Of a stretch of DNA of 64,000 bases, positions 54,606 to 64,000 are shown one piece after another (position 1 is the stretch's first letter; every line of letters starts with the position of its first letter). The position numbers were made by a program, and so were the translations under genes. The stretch is taken from positions 13,719,589 through 13,783,588 of the forward strand of contig OY294048.1 of NCBI GenBank assembly GCA_958510825.1. Reading direction: 5' to 3'. This stretch comes from Brachypterus glaber. Its lineage: Eukaryota > Arthropoda > Insecta > Coleoptera > Kateretidae. The notes below the pieces were generated by a model, which was not told the origin of the DNA, searched no databases, and saw only the letters and a program-made list of their open reading frames with translations.

Positions 54606-55490
54606 AATAAAATAGTATACAGGTCGCCCGGAAATTTGTAGTTCTCCTCGTCCTATAAATGGCCTCGGCACTTTGTGCCTCAGGGTTATTCAGAAATAAG
54701 TTCGAGAAATTTAAGAGGTGATTTTACGTTAAAAAATATGAAAAAAAGTTCCTATAAATGTTGGTCCGGAAATGAGTCCTAACGGAGCTACGGCTCTTTA
54801 AAATTGAAATAAAAATAAGGTTTTTAATTAATAACTCTTGTACCCATTAAGCTAGAGCGACGAGCTTTTGCATGTATACTAGTATTAATAAGGGCAATAA
54901 GTTTATGTTAATTTATTTCTTTGAATTTATCCAGAGGCGTGCCTAGACGGATAAAATATGTGAGGCTTAACACATTTTTGCCCCAAACTTTTTATGTGTA
55001 TTTTTTTTTTGGATTTTTTTGTCATAAATATAGATTCCTTTAGTAAAAATACATAAAAAATGTCATATAGTGTAACACTGTAGATGCAACCGTTTTCAAA
55101 GAAAAAAAAATGCAATTAAGAGGAACATTTTGTGCCACTAAAAATGTTACTTTTAAAGGGCTATAACTCCTTTAATATTAAATTTAGGTGTTTTAGTGAA
55201 GAATACTTTTTAGCTTAGTTTTAAGTGAAGAATCGCCCTGCAGCATTAAAATTTTATTGGTGCTTTGTTTGTTCCCCATTCAATGTGTCCATCTTCGAAG
55301 GGCCGCAGCTCCCTTAGGGCTCATTTCCGGGCCAACCTTTATAGGAACTTTTTTTCAATTTTTTTAACTTAGAATCACCTCTTAAATTTCTCGAACTTAT
55401 TTCTGAATAACCCTGTAAGTATAGGGCCGAGGCCATTTATAGGACGAGGAGAAGTACAATTTTCTGGGACACCTGAATACTATTTTTTCC
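54606..55490. mobile_element. Palindromic host repeat split by a foldback insertion
   Basis: AATAGTATACAGGTCGCCCG with CTCCTCGTCCTATAAATGGC on the left is mirrored at 55424-55487 (GCCATTTATAGGACGAGGAG, then GGGACACCTGAATACTATTT). The palindrome is interrupted at its centre by the element at 54681-55415. Half versions of the host repeat are at 5520-5575, 12500-12620 and 57465-57500. Confidence 0.7.
54681..55415. mobile_element. 735-bp foldback with ~113-bp arms, complete
   Basis: The ends are CAGGGTTATTCAGAAATAAG and its exact inverse, identical over the first 43 bp. The arms continue through AAAAAGTTCCTATAAATGTT, CCGGAAATGAGTCCTAACGG and AGCTACGG at about 90 percent identity. The interior has ACCCATTAAGCTAGAGCGAC, CCAGAGGCGTGCCTAGACGG and TTAGTTTTAAGTGAAGAATC. 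It is noncoding. It is the most complete member of the family fragments at 3650, 26160, 49195 and 51120. Confidence 0.9.
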
Positions 55491-56021
55491 TACGATCCTC
55501 TATGGAAATGACATTTAGCACACTCTTTTGTTCTTTAGAAAACGCCTCATATCGCACTAGTTTGATATTTTTATATCACACTCGTGTGATATTTATGTAT
55601 GGAGGTTTGCCTAATTTTATTTAGATATTTACCTCGTAGATTCTAAGAATTTTATTCACCTTGTTTTATAATAGTATATTATTTACCAAGTGAGAGAAGT
55701 TTAACATTTTTGACCTGCGTCAAATTTCGGGATGAGCGCGCTAGCGCGAAGCCCGCAAGACGCGGTCTAAAATGTTAAATCTTCACTCACGTGGAAAATA
55801 TAGTATTTTTTTCACTACCAGTACAATTAACTAGCTATTTATTTATTTTACTAAAATTTAATAAAAAAGCTTATACATTTAAAATATCACGCTGGCCGTT
55901 CGCGGCCATTAAAAAAAAACAAATGAATAACTTGACATTTCTGGCAGAAATTTTCTGGTGATCTGCTGAAATTATTAAGTTTGAAAGTGTTTCCGTGTTA
56001 AATGTAATAAAATATATAAAA

Positions 56022-56150
56022 ATGGAAAGTGAAATGCAAAGTGATGATTCTGGTACTCCCCCAGAAATAAGGGGACAGGCGAAAACTGTGAGGGAGAATC
56101 TATTTCCTCAAAAATCAATATATGGGGGTTGTACCTCTAGTAATCTATGA
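56022..56150 (+). pseudogene. Crypton-like N-terminal fragment, second copy
   Basis: The ATG sits in AAAAATGG context. The 42-residue frame starts MESEMQSDDSGTPPE, followed by QAKTVRENLFPQKS, then diverges and stops at 56148. An acidic, serine-rich leader followed by A-x-x-V-x-x-N-L-x-P-x-KS is how insect Crypton-type recombinases begin, and it lines up with ATFNTIPPKS of the fragment at 4717-4956. The Y-x3-Y-x2-F-x2-W part is absent, so the match is short. It lies inside the 1.6-kb insertion at 55673-57257, which may itself derive from that transposon. Confidence 0.3.
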
Positions 56151-56179
56151 TCCTTAAGGTAATATATGGGTTGTATAAT

Positions 56180-56933
56180 CCCAGGTAGCAAAATAACATG
56201 ACATTCACGTGAAAGCCACGTTAATATGTGACATGTGATGTTAAGATTGTAGTCTCATTTAACAAGAATGTAGCATGGTGGGGATGTCCTAAGTCCGCCC
56301 CTAATAACATCACACAATGACATCCCGAAAATAACGTGTTTGTGACATCATAAATCCACATTCCTGTTATATCTAATATCTTATGGATGCCGTTACTGGT
56401 ACTTTAATATTTAAATATTTTAGGATATTAGCTTTTTCTAAATTAAAACCATTAAAAACGCTATAACCCTATAAAATAAATCGGATTTAAAATCAGTCAG
56501 TAAGTGAAACAATCAGATTGAAACATATAGATTCTAAATACGAAATTGCAGATTAAGCGGAGAATATATTCCTTTAATCCGTGTCGGTGGTCTTGAGAAG
56601 CCCGGCAGAGCCCCCTATCCATTGGAAATCGTATAATGTGTATACAATTTCCTTATAATAATTTACTCTATCAACATCATCTTATATCGATTTTTTTGCT
56701 TCGAACGTCGGTGAGAAGCAAAATAACGTGACATTCACGTGAAAGCCACGTTAATATGTGACATGCGATATATTTACATTTCGCTAGGTTTGAACATGTC
56801 TCGCGTGTTACGTTGCAAATGTGATGTTAAATACATGTTATTTTTCAATATTATGTGATGTTATGATTTAGTTTAAAAATACACCCAAAAGTGATGTTAA
56901 TTTCTTGTAATATAACATCCCTTGCTACCTGGG
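56180..56933. mobile_element. 754-bp element, CCCAGGTAGCAA ends, with internal direct repeat
   Basis: CCCAGGTAGCAA at the left is mirrored exactly by TTGCTACCTGGG at the right; AT flanks both. A ~54-bp block (GCAAAATAACATGACATTCA, CGTGAAAGCCACGTTAATAT, GTGACATG) at 56188-56241 recurs directly at 56717-56770 with two or three changes. Near-terminal TGATGTTA words are also repeated. There is no coding content. It cuts off the Crypton-like fragment 30 bp downstream of its stop. Confidence 0.75.
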
Positions 56934-57802
56934 ATCTATGGTTGAATATGATGGACCAATGATTTTTACTTTTCGGGGTGTTTTTTGTAAAACATGTTTT
57001 ATAGGTACAAATTTAGTTAATATTTTTTAATTTATCATGCAATAAATAAATTTGGTACCTAAAGACACTTGTAAATAGCAATGTGATTTAATAATTAAGT
57101 GAAACGTCAGATGCCAAAACAGCTGAATAAAAATTCATTATTAACCATGGTGCAATTTCATTATTTTTAGAACCTCTGACGTCATAGGTAGATAAATAAT
57201 ATTTCTACCAATGAAAAGAACAGTAATAAAGATGTGCTTTTAGGCTGGTGGTGAAAAAACCATTTTCCACCTTTCACCACAGCCTTTTTTATCTTTTAAG
57301 TGTTTTAATACAAATATTTCTGTTTAGTTACTATAACGTTACTATTTTGACCATTACTGTCTAGTCTAGACAGTCTAGATCTTATAAAAATAACTTTTTT
57401 TTTTATTTAGTTACCTTATATTACATAAAAAGCACCAAAATACACAGTATTATGTATTATACCTATAAATGGTCTCGGAAAAGTACTATTTTCCGAGTCG
57501 ACTATTTATTTATCTATGAGTGTGCAAAATCTTATTGTTTTGCGTTTAGCATAGAATCTGATATACTCCGTTATATTTCTTAGCGCAAGTCACAAAACGT
57601 TGTGCGTATATTTAATAATAAATACTAATGTCTTTGCCGACATTCAAAAGACACCATATTTAAACCGAAAAACGTATCATTATCAGCGCCTATGCAAAAA
57701 TCCATTGCCTCTTACATCGAAACCAATTTTATTTAATTTTCCCAACGAACTGTCCATCGCAGTGGGCCGTGATGGCCGGAGGCGGTCTCGTCTGCAATTC
57801 GG

Positions 57803-57842
57803 CCACAGATTATGCGTTGAGATCTCTGTCGGATAGATATCA
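57803..57842 (+). other. Short island similar to 59417-59457
   Basis: CACAGATTATGCGTTGAGAT, CTCTGTCGGATAGATATC aligns with CACATAATTATGCGTTAAGA, TCTCTGTCCGATTAATATC at about 85 percent. Flanks do not align. It lies within a CpG-bearing patch (GGCCGTGATGGCCGGAGGCG). The function is unknown; it could be a diverged repeat or a duplicated regulatory site. Confidence 0.35.
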
Positions 57843-58034
57843 TTCGTGGTCACCCGACAAAACTATATTTTAGCGGTTTATAAGGGGGCAATTCATTGTC
57901 ATGACTCAACTACTAGTTACTATACAAATATTTCAAAAAAAGTTTGGATAATTCTTGAATTATGTAAACCGGACTATTTGAATCAACTTTGGACTTCCTC
58001 CAACTTTGTAAACTTCGCGCAGAATCTATCTTAG

Positions 58035-58329
58035 TTAATAAACAAATAACGGGACTAGGACTTTAAATAAAAACACTATGCACTAGCGACGTTTCGTCTT
58101 TAATCAAGACTTTATCAAGCTTAGCATACTTAAAACACTACATTTAACATACATATTATTTAAATAAACAATTACGAACAATAAACAAAACTATAGAACC
58201 GTACACGTAGACATATTTCAAATTAATTGTTAATAAGCTTGATAAAGTCTTGATTAAAGACAAAACGTCGCTAGTGCATAAAACTTAGTGTTTTTATTTA
58301 AAGTCCTAGTCCCGATATTTGTTTATTAA
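58035..58329. mobile_element. 295-bp foldback with TTAA at both ends
   Basis: TTAATAAACAAATAACGGGA at the left pairs with CCGATATTTGTTTATTAA at the right, so TTAA is present at each boundary and could be a piggyBac-type duplication or simply part of the inverted repeat. The arms (GGACTTTAAATAAAAACACT, TGCACTAGCGACGTTTCGTC, TTAATCAAGACTTTATCAAG) pair over ~90 bp. The inner part of each arm reads, in one orientation, CTTGATAAAGTCTTGATTAA, AGACGAAACGTC, which resembles a decayed hammerhead ribozyme. Confidence 0.75.
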
Positions 58330-58339
58330 TTGTATAATC

Positions 58340-59740
58340 GAAGGACTCTATCTTAGTTGATGCTCATTTGTTTCTTGTTTTATGGTTGGCAGAATAAATT
58401 TAATTCCCTTTGTAAGGTTGACTATCTATTTTAAATTCATTGTCAGTCAAAACATTATTTGGCCATTTAAGAAAAATCCAAATAACTTTTGAAAAACAAG
58501 AAGAAAATTGTAGAAAGAACAAGAAAAGCCTTAAAAAAGTAAGGTTTTGTTAAAATGAAGCAATATAATACAGTGCTCAATAAAAGTTTCATAGTAAACG
58601 ATGTGGCAGAAAGTTTTTCGGCAAGTTAAAATAATACTGATCCATAATTTTAAAAATATAATTTGATGTATCACCAGCTCAGGTAATGTAATAGTATATT
58701 GGTAGCTAGTTTTCAGTGCACGAGAGTGATTAATTTTTACAAGGTGGAGCCGATATGTAAAATTAGCTGACTTTCACTTTTCAGCCACTGCCATGGTATC
58801 GGGTGAAAAATAACTACTAACTACTAGTGGGTCGTATGAAATTTTTTATTTTAATAGCAGATTTTGAATGTTATTATAATTTGGACTTTTAATTTTTAAA
58901 AACATTTTCTTATAATTATTTGTAAGACGTAAAATGACAGTTAATTAAGTCTAAATGTCAAAAATTATCAAAAGCACATTGGGAAAAAATATATCACAAG
59001 TTAGCTTCAATTTATTTTCAAATCAATCCATTTTTTTATAAATTTTGCGTTTACCATTAACTTTTTTCGGTTTTTAGTCAATTGCAATTATAGCATTATA
59101 GCACTATAATAGTCTACTACCTAAAGTTTTAAATATTATTAATGTTTTTGTGTTTTTCTGTTATTCTTTATATAAGTAAAATAAAATGAAATGAAACAAT
59201 AACAATATACAAATAAATAAAAACACTATATTCCCTCTAACGTTTTAAGTTTTATTTTTAACTCTTCTTTAGATAGAATTAAAAAAAAAAAACATGAAAA
59301 AATTATGAAATAAAAATATGACATTCGAAATTTCGTTAAGCAGATTCTATATTTTATTCATTTTTTTGGCGGCTGTTTATCATTTTATTCTACGTTCTAC
59401 CTTCCCGTTGCCGATAGACACATAATTATGCGTTAAGATCTCTGTCCGATTAATATCTACATATAAAATATCACTGCATGATTATTACTGCGCTCCGCGT
59501 CTCGGCGATTACGATCCCGACTTTTTGTACGATAGAGCCTCAGGAGTTCTGCTACTGGTCTACAAAATTGTCTAATTATGTATTGAGATATGTATAGTCG
59601 GTTTATTGCAAAGCGACTACTTTTTTATACAGCATTATAATGTCATGATTAGGGTTTCACGAGAATCTAGAAATCGATATTTCTATTTTTGTCTTGTCCC
59701 ATATTCGAGAAAATTTAAGACAACACGTCGAGTCTTGAGC
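58340..59740. other. No gene; one similar island
   Basis: 59417-59457 resembles 57803-57842. TTACTGCGCTCCGCGTCTCG at 59487 is a CpG-rich stretch followed by ATTACGATCCCGACTTTTTG. The rest is AT-rich with nothing recognised. Confidence 0.35.
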
Positions 59741-59744
59741 GGGG

Positions 59745-59995
59745 GATTACTTTTAAAACAATCAGGATCTTCCCCTCATAGAACTAGATTTTTCCTAAAA
59801 ATTTCGATCTTCGGATTATTCGTTCTTGACATTTTCAAAGTTTCTTATTTTTTCATAAAACACTTTTGTATCCAAGATTTTTTTTCTATGACGTTTTTTG
59901 GCGATTTTGGAAAATTCTAAACTACCGTATAATACTATTCTAGCGCTTGCGCTTTAGATAGTATAATAAGAAGAGCAAAGCTGTATCCGACAATC
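59745..59995 (-). repeat. Dispersed repeat with TACGGTAGTTTC end, copy 3
   Basis: ATCAGGATCTTCCCCTCATA, TTATTCGTTCTTGA and AAACTACCGTATAATACTAT follow the order in 40390-40690 (same orientation) and the reverse of 6590-6840. A GCGCTTGCGC palindrome near 59942-59951 matches GCGCATGCGC near 6577 outside the shared terminus. Confidence 0.65.
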
Positions 59996-59999
59996 GCCA

Positions 60000-61380
60000 A
60001 AACTAATAAAACCATCGTTCAAACAACCCTTTAAACAGGCTATCAACAAAAAAACCATGACAGATTATGAAAGTGATTTTTAGCACTCTTTCCCACTTTT
60101 TTTCTTTAAAAAAGAAGTCTAAAATCATATTTAAAACTTTAAGATTGTTTAATGGTTTGATTCTGGTCACTCTTTTATTCGAAAATACATTATTCTTTAC
60201 TTTCAAATCAGTCAGTTTCTTTATTGGTCTGTATTAAACACCAAATTACATGTTACAGTAACACAAAGGCAAAACAAGAAGAATTGGAGCAAAGCTGTGC
60301 CCGGCAATTACCCCCCGCTATTATCCCATAAAGTCAGGGTGGAGAAGGGGGAGGACGGACAAATTAATCTATAAAGGGTGTAATCGATCAATATTTGCAT
60401 CGTACGGTTTACAATTTTGAATGCAAATCGAATTAAATTAAGTCTAATTGCAGCGAGCTTGTATCAGAAAATATATTAAGGGGCTACCAATAAATCTAAA
60501 AATTAAAACCAAAGAAGGGTATCGCATTTTGGGCTAAATCGCCTGCAACGATAAGATTGTACATGCTTATAGATACATAAAAAATAAATACTTAGCCAAA
60601 ATTTCAGCCCTTTTTTCATCCTGGAACATACTTTAATTAATTATTTTAATTAAGAATTTTGACATATGTCAATGTACGATTTGGCAACATTGCACGAAAC
60701 TTCAAGTGTTAAATGTCATCTCGTCAAAATAAAAATAACTTTGCACATTAACTACTACAGTGGGGCCAAAAGAAAGAGCCTGTGTAATTAGACTTATGTG
60801 ACTAGTTTCTTAGGTTTCAGTACGATTATGGAGTTATTTTTGAGGTATTTATACTATAATAACATTGTAAGCAAACCAGCAGTTTCAACGATAAACCAAA
60901 GCATGTAGTTCCATAGGACAGTGTTACTCAAGACAAGTAATTTAATGTGGCTTTCAACATGTCAAATTATTTTATTTCCATGATATGATTTAACTAGATT
61001 ATGAAAAAGTTACACATATACTTTTAACTTTTAATATTAATTAAATATATTTATTTAAAAATGTCAGTATTAATTTTAGATATAATTCAGTCAAACAATA
61101 GAAAAGAAGTCAGGTGCAAGTAGAAAAGCCAAGTCGAAATTAGCAAAAAAAAACGACTAAGAACGAAAGAACAACGTAAGACTAGATGAAGTGACTCTAG
61201 CAAATAGCAGAAATGAAGACAAATTACATCGACAGCTTTTTTTTAATTTAGTAAATTGTCCAAAACACAAGCCTAAAACTTATTTGGGTCTTTTCACGAC
61301 TAAATAAATTATTGTTAATTTTAACCATTTAATTAGTACAAGGTATTTTTAAATGCCCCTCATTTATATTATTTTATCAT
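60000..61380. other. No gene; homeodomain/octamer-like word cluster
   Basis: 60370-60480 has TAATCGATCAATATTTGCAT, GAATGCAAATCGAATTAAAT and TCTAATTGCAGCGAGCTTG. The last part resembles 62262-62303. The remaining sequence is AT-rich without coding, RNA or repeat matches. Confidence 0.3.
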
Positions 61381-61389
61381 ATTTATTAA

Positions 61390-61684
61390 CACTTTAACTG
61401 CCGTTTGATGTGTTTTCGACGCATAACAGCCCCTCATTGTGCGCTGTGTGTGACAAAATGCAACACGGCGTTATAATTACAAATTTCATTTCCATGCCGT
61501 GAGTATGAATTTGTCACAACGTAAAATAACGAGCACGCATTGTGTAACAAAAAGTCACTTGGTTTTTTTTCATTATTTAGTGCCTATTAAACTTGTTTTT
61601 CCATAAAACATTAATAAATTACAAACAAGCTGTTTGGCGATAGCCGAAATTGCTAAATTTTATAAAAATCGCGCGGTCAAAGTG
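61390..61684. mobile_element. piggyBac-type MITE (295 bp), TTAA duplication
   Basis: TTAA flanks both sides (61386-61389 and 61685-61688). The ends are CACTTTAACTGCCG and, inverted, CACTTTGACCGCGC, close to the C-x-C-T-T-T-x-x-C-x-G-C termini usual in piggyBac elements. Just inside there are GTGTTTTCGACGCATAACAG and ATGCCGTGAGTATGAATTTG. There is no transposase frame. Confidence 0.85.
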
Positions 61685-62254
61685 TTAATTTATATTATTT
61701 TATCATATTTACTTTAGAGGCAAATGAGGCAAAACTTTAACAGTCAGCATTTTTAAAAATCTTATGCATATCTATAGTATACGGCTTTACATTTAGTTTT
61801 TTTTTTTTTAGTTTCAAAGACTTAAACTTATGCTTTGTTTTAAATCTGAAGAACTGTTTCGAATTTGAAAAACCTTACCTAAATTATTCTTGAGTTACAT
61901 ACAAAAATGTTTTTCTGAGGAAAACAATAATACTAAACTAACCTTAAGTTGGATAAAGCAAAATCTGCCGTTGGCCCTATCCCATTTGATAATTAGCTGT
62001 GCTTTAAAACTCATTGGTCTCTCCCTCTAGGTCGACTTAGCCTTGCAATACGTACCTGGAGTTAAAATTCTGGTTTAATAATGTGGCTAAAGCGTAGTAA
62101 TTACCATAGTACCACATGTGATACCACATTACGTCAATTAACGATATTGTCATCATCAAGCAACCATAGATATCCATTGCTACTATAAATAGCAACTGTA
62201 CCTGATATTTCTCATCCCGTTGCAAAAATTCTCAAATAAGGAATTATCAATATG

Positions 62255-62480
62255 TATCCCCTTAAATCTAATTGCAGCGCACTTGGTCAGAAAAAGTTTA
62301 TTTAAATTCACGTTAGTTAACCGTGCATTTACAATAATCTATGCCGTTTGTTTTAATTTTTTAACTGCACGTTTTAGACCGTGGCGCGGTCATAATTAAA
62401 ATGGCGATTCAGACGCAATAATTATGCAAATAGAGACCATCCAAGTAATCGATTTAATATCGTAATGAGCGCCATTTTCT
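62255..62480 (+). other. Low-repeat segment with octamer and homeodomain-like words
   Basis: TCTAATTGCAGCGCACTTGG (62267) resembles 60443-60462. Further right, GTGGCGCGGTCATAATTAAA, AATAATTATGCAAATAGAGA (octamer ATGCAAAT) and AGTAATCGATTTAATATCG are packed within 100 bp. This word content is what one sees in developmental enhancers, but it is also easy to get in AT-rich DNA. Confidence 0.25.
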
Positions 62481-62589
62481 TTTGTAGTTAATGCTTTTTT
62501 TATTATTTTTTTACGAATACGGGTGGCCACACTCTATTGAAATCCACCGAAAATAACCTGAGGTACCAACAAACCCGACTATAAAAAAT

Positions 62590-62625
62590 ATCCTGACGAA
62601 GAAAACAAAATAGCCGAAACGTGAG
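62590..62625 (+). ncRNA. Degenerate hammerhead-like motif
   Basis: CTGACGA (62593-62599), a 16-nt spacer, and GAAAC (62616-62620) reproduce the two conserved strands of a hammerhead ribozyme core (CUGANGA ... GAAA). The spacer does not form a good stem II and stem III is not evident, so it is probably a relic. Penelope-like retroelements and some other insect repeats carry such motifs in their ends. Confidence 0.2.
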
Positions 62626-62655
62626 CGAATCAAATACTATTTTTAAATTTAATAT

Positions 62656-62906
62656 CAGGGTGGCCACATGTCAGGAAAATCAGGGAGGTCAGGGAAATAT
62701 CAGGGAAATGTCAGGAAATCTTATTGAAAAAATGAAAAATTAGGGAATTTTATTAAAAAACCTGGAATTTTATTTTTTGTTTTATATTTTTTAACTTAAA
62801 AAAAAAACAAAAAGTCAGGGAAAAATATGAACATTTTTCAGGGTAAAAATTTCAAAATCAGGAAAAAGTCAGGGAATTCTCCAAATAAAATTTTGTGACC
62901 ACCCTG
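62656..62906. mobile_element. 251-bp element, CAGGGTGGCCAC ends, 5-bp duplication
   Basis: CAGGGTGGCCAC at the left and GTGACCACCCTG at the right are inverted (one mismatch). AATAT flanks both sides (62651-62655 and 62907-62911). Inside, both halves are built of TCAGGGAAA/GTCAGGGAA words. Relatives are at 28505-28921 and 37060-37140. The interior is noncoding. Confidence 0.8.
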
Positions 62907-62911
62907 AATAT

Positions 62912-63720
62912 GTACCCAGTCCAAACAAGAAAATATCTGGGCCCTGGGGTAGTAACCGACAGGTTACTAATCAACATACGTCGGGGATAAGCGAGCTGTT
63001 TTTCGTTCATGACCTCATGAAATCAATTATTCACTGATTAGAATCCACCGCAAGACGGTTAGAGGGGGTCTAGAACAGAGCAGCCAGTGTATCTATAAAA
63101 AAAGCAAAAAACATGACAAAAGATGACTAAAAGCTCGCAATCGCCCGAGGCATGGTAATCAAATTTTTTAGATGCATGTTTAACTTCTCCCGGATTTCAG
63201 GATTTCGATTGAAATCCGGCCCCCCCAGAAATTCCGGCCGGGGGAATCACCCTCGACCCCCCTCTCGTCGGACCTGTATGTATCTTATAATACTACATAA
63301 ACATTTTCAAACATTTCTTCCGTGAGGACTATTAGTTTCCCAAGTATGGCGATTTAAAAATATTGCCACTAGTCTAGAAAGGGTATTCGTTTCAGCTTAT
63401 TTTTATTCTTCATAGGCTAGGAGCTAATATTTCGAATATCTACCTGTCTGGAGAGCTAATTAAGAATTTGTGGGGGGAGCTAATTACAAATATTTTTTCT
63501 TTTAGCTTGTAAAACAATGGAATAAAATAAGGAAAGCATGGTATATTCTCGTTATATTAAGTCTTTAAATAATATAACGATCGTTTAAGTTTGGCCTTTG
63601 GATAGAAAACAGTAGTTGTTGTATTCTGCAAAATATTAAAATTGTTTAATATTTAACTAAAGGCTGTAGAACACAGATAGTATACGCAGTGTCGAAGATC
63701 CATCCTAGTATGTGGGTTAT
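62912..63720. other. No gene; small hairpins
   Basis: A perfect 10-bp-stem hairpin (CCGGATTTCA/TGAAATCCGG) lies at 63190-63219 beside a C-run and GGCCGGGGG. AGTAACC/GGTTACT at 62950-62968 is another small stem. No coding signature is seen until 63726. Confidence 0.45.
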
Positions 63721-63725
63721 AAAAC

Positions 63726-63995
63726 TTTCTAGGGGGACCAACAAAGAAAAGAACTAGCTTACTTCTGAGCATGTCTAGAAGTCAGCTGAGGGAAATAACG
63801 GTTATAATACCTGGACACTGCTTACTTAACAAGCACCAATAAGAAATGACTAAGACTACAAGCCCTGTGTGCAGGGGATGTGTGGAAGGGGACGAAGAAC
63901 CTTACCACCTCATATGTGAATGTCCTTTGCTGATAGGCCTAAGATGAAAGTACTTCGGGAACGACTTACTGGAACTAAACGAGATTAAAGTGTAG
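63726..63995 (+). pseudogene. Jockey/R1-like non-LTR retrotransposon C-terminus, decayed
   Basis: One plus-strand frame reads FLGGPTKKRTSLLLSMSRSQ, then LREITVIIPGHCLLNKHQ, a stop (TAA), SPVCRGCVEGDEEPYHLICE and CPLLIGLR, a second stop (TGA), KYFGNDLLELNEIKV and a final TAG at 63993. The order GP-x4-A/T-LL-x-MSR-x-QLR, x4-TGH-x-LNKH, then C-x2-C-x7-8-H-x3-C-x-C is the conserved tail beyond the RNase H domain in insect Jockey/R1-group ORF2 proteins. Two in-frame stops and T-to-P in TGH show it is dead. Reverse transcriptase sequence is not found to its left, so the element is 5-prime truncated. The end of the window follows 5 bp after the last stop. Confidence 0.7.
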
Positions 63996-64000
63996 TTTGT

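Larger units (their letters stand above)
55495..57445 (-). repeat. Repeat unit of 46630-46990 split by a ~1.6-kb insertion
   Basis: The pieces 55495-55672 (AAATGACATTTAGCACACTC to CACCTTGTTTTATA) and 57258-57445 (CCATTTTCCACC to TTACCTTATATTAC) are contiguous in the reverse copy at 46630-46990, where CCTTGTTTTATAAGCCATTT is continuous. Between them, 55673-57257 is therefore an insertion. It starts AATAGTATATTATTTACC and holds a CpG-rich GAGCGCGCTAGCGCGAAGCC palindromic stretch at 55734-55753, a Crypton-like fragment and the nested element at 56180-56933. Confidence 0.65.

Noticed and set aside
57600..57836. 78-codon frame with basic tail
   Set aside because: It covers one of the short similar islands, but the partner at 59417 has no corresponding frame.

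Overview
This is AT-rich (roughly 70 percent by eye) eukaryotic DNA, almost certainly from an insect with a large, transposon-packed genome. The evidence is four copies of a tRNA-derived SINE, insect-style non-LTR retrotransposon tails, dozens of foldback/MITE elements ending in ACAGGGTGTCC-like or ACCGGGTGTCC-like termini, hAT, piggyBac and probable Mutator-type MITEs with intact target-site duplications, Crypton-like and TNP2-like transposase relics, and the absence of any long open reading frame. The order of insect cannot be decided from the sequence; a beetle or hemipteran is plausible. I see no intact host protein gene, rRNA, functional tRNA or CRISPR array. The window reads as intergenic DNA or the interior of a very long intron. 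Reading frames above 60 codons are chance frames in AT-rich DNA or frames across repeats.

Layout. 0-9 kb: a 1.1 kb foldback element, one copy of a dispersed 0.7 kb repeat, two smaller foldback elements, a Crypton-like recombinase fragment, two palindromic MITEs and a 542-bp hAT MITE. 9-13.6 kb: a 141-bp-period satellite whose first block is inverted, a second tandem repeat, a SINE, and a repeat unit carrying a TA-flanked insertion. 13.6-25 kb: a 252-bp MITE with a 10-bp target duplication, two SINEs, a G-rich MITE, an 850-bp foldback, a TNP2-like transposase relic, a minisatellite, a 190-bp tandem array, palindromes and two RFX-like X-box motifs. 25-35 kb: simple repeats, a LINE tail, a 1.6 kb element whose inverted halves carry repeated CAATAGTTGACA motifs, a SINE, and nested foldbacks. 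35-43 kb: a 262-bp near-perfect palindrome, a second G-rich MITE, CpG-rich islands, a 117-bp tandem repeat and the second hAT MITE (851 bp). 43-50 kb: three non-LTR retrotransposon 3-prime ends (two RTE-like, one with a terminal C2H2 finger), a promoter-like segment, a GC-rich island and several MITEs. 50-64 kb: more foldbacks, the second copy of the 0.7 kb repeat, a possible THAP-domain exon, a repeat split by a 1.6 kb insertion that holds a second Crypton-like fragment, a TTAA-flanked palindrome, a piggyBac-type MITE, and a decayed Jockey/R1-like C-terminal fragment at the right edge.

No genes act together here. The main value is in transposon structure: several nonautonomous families can be delimited with target-site duplications, and nested insertions can be read against empty-site copies elsewhere in the window. 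Possible host signals are weak: an E-box/splice-donor segment near 45 kb, X-boxes near 22.8 and 24.6 kb, CpG-rich patches near 39 and 47.3 kb, and two pairs of similar short islands between 57.8 and 62.3 kb.
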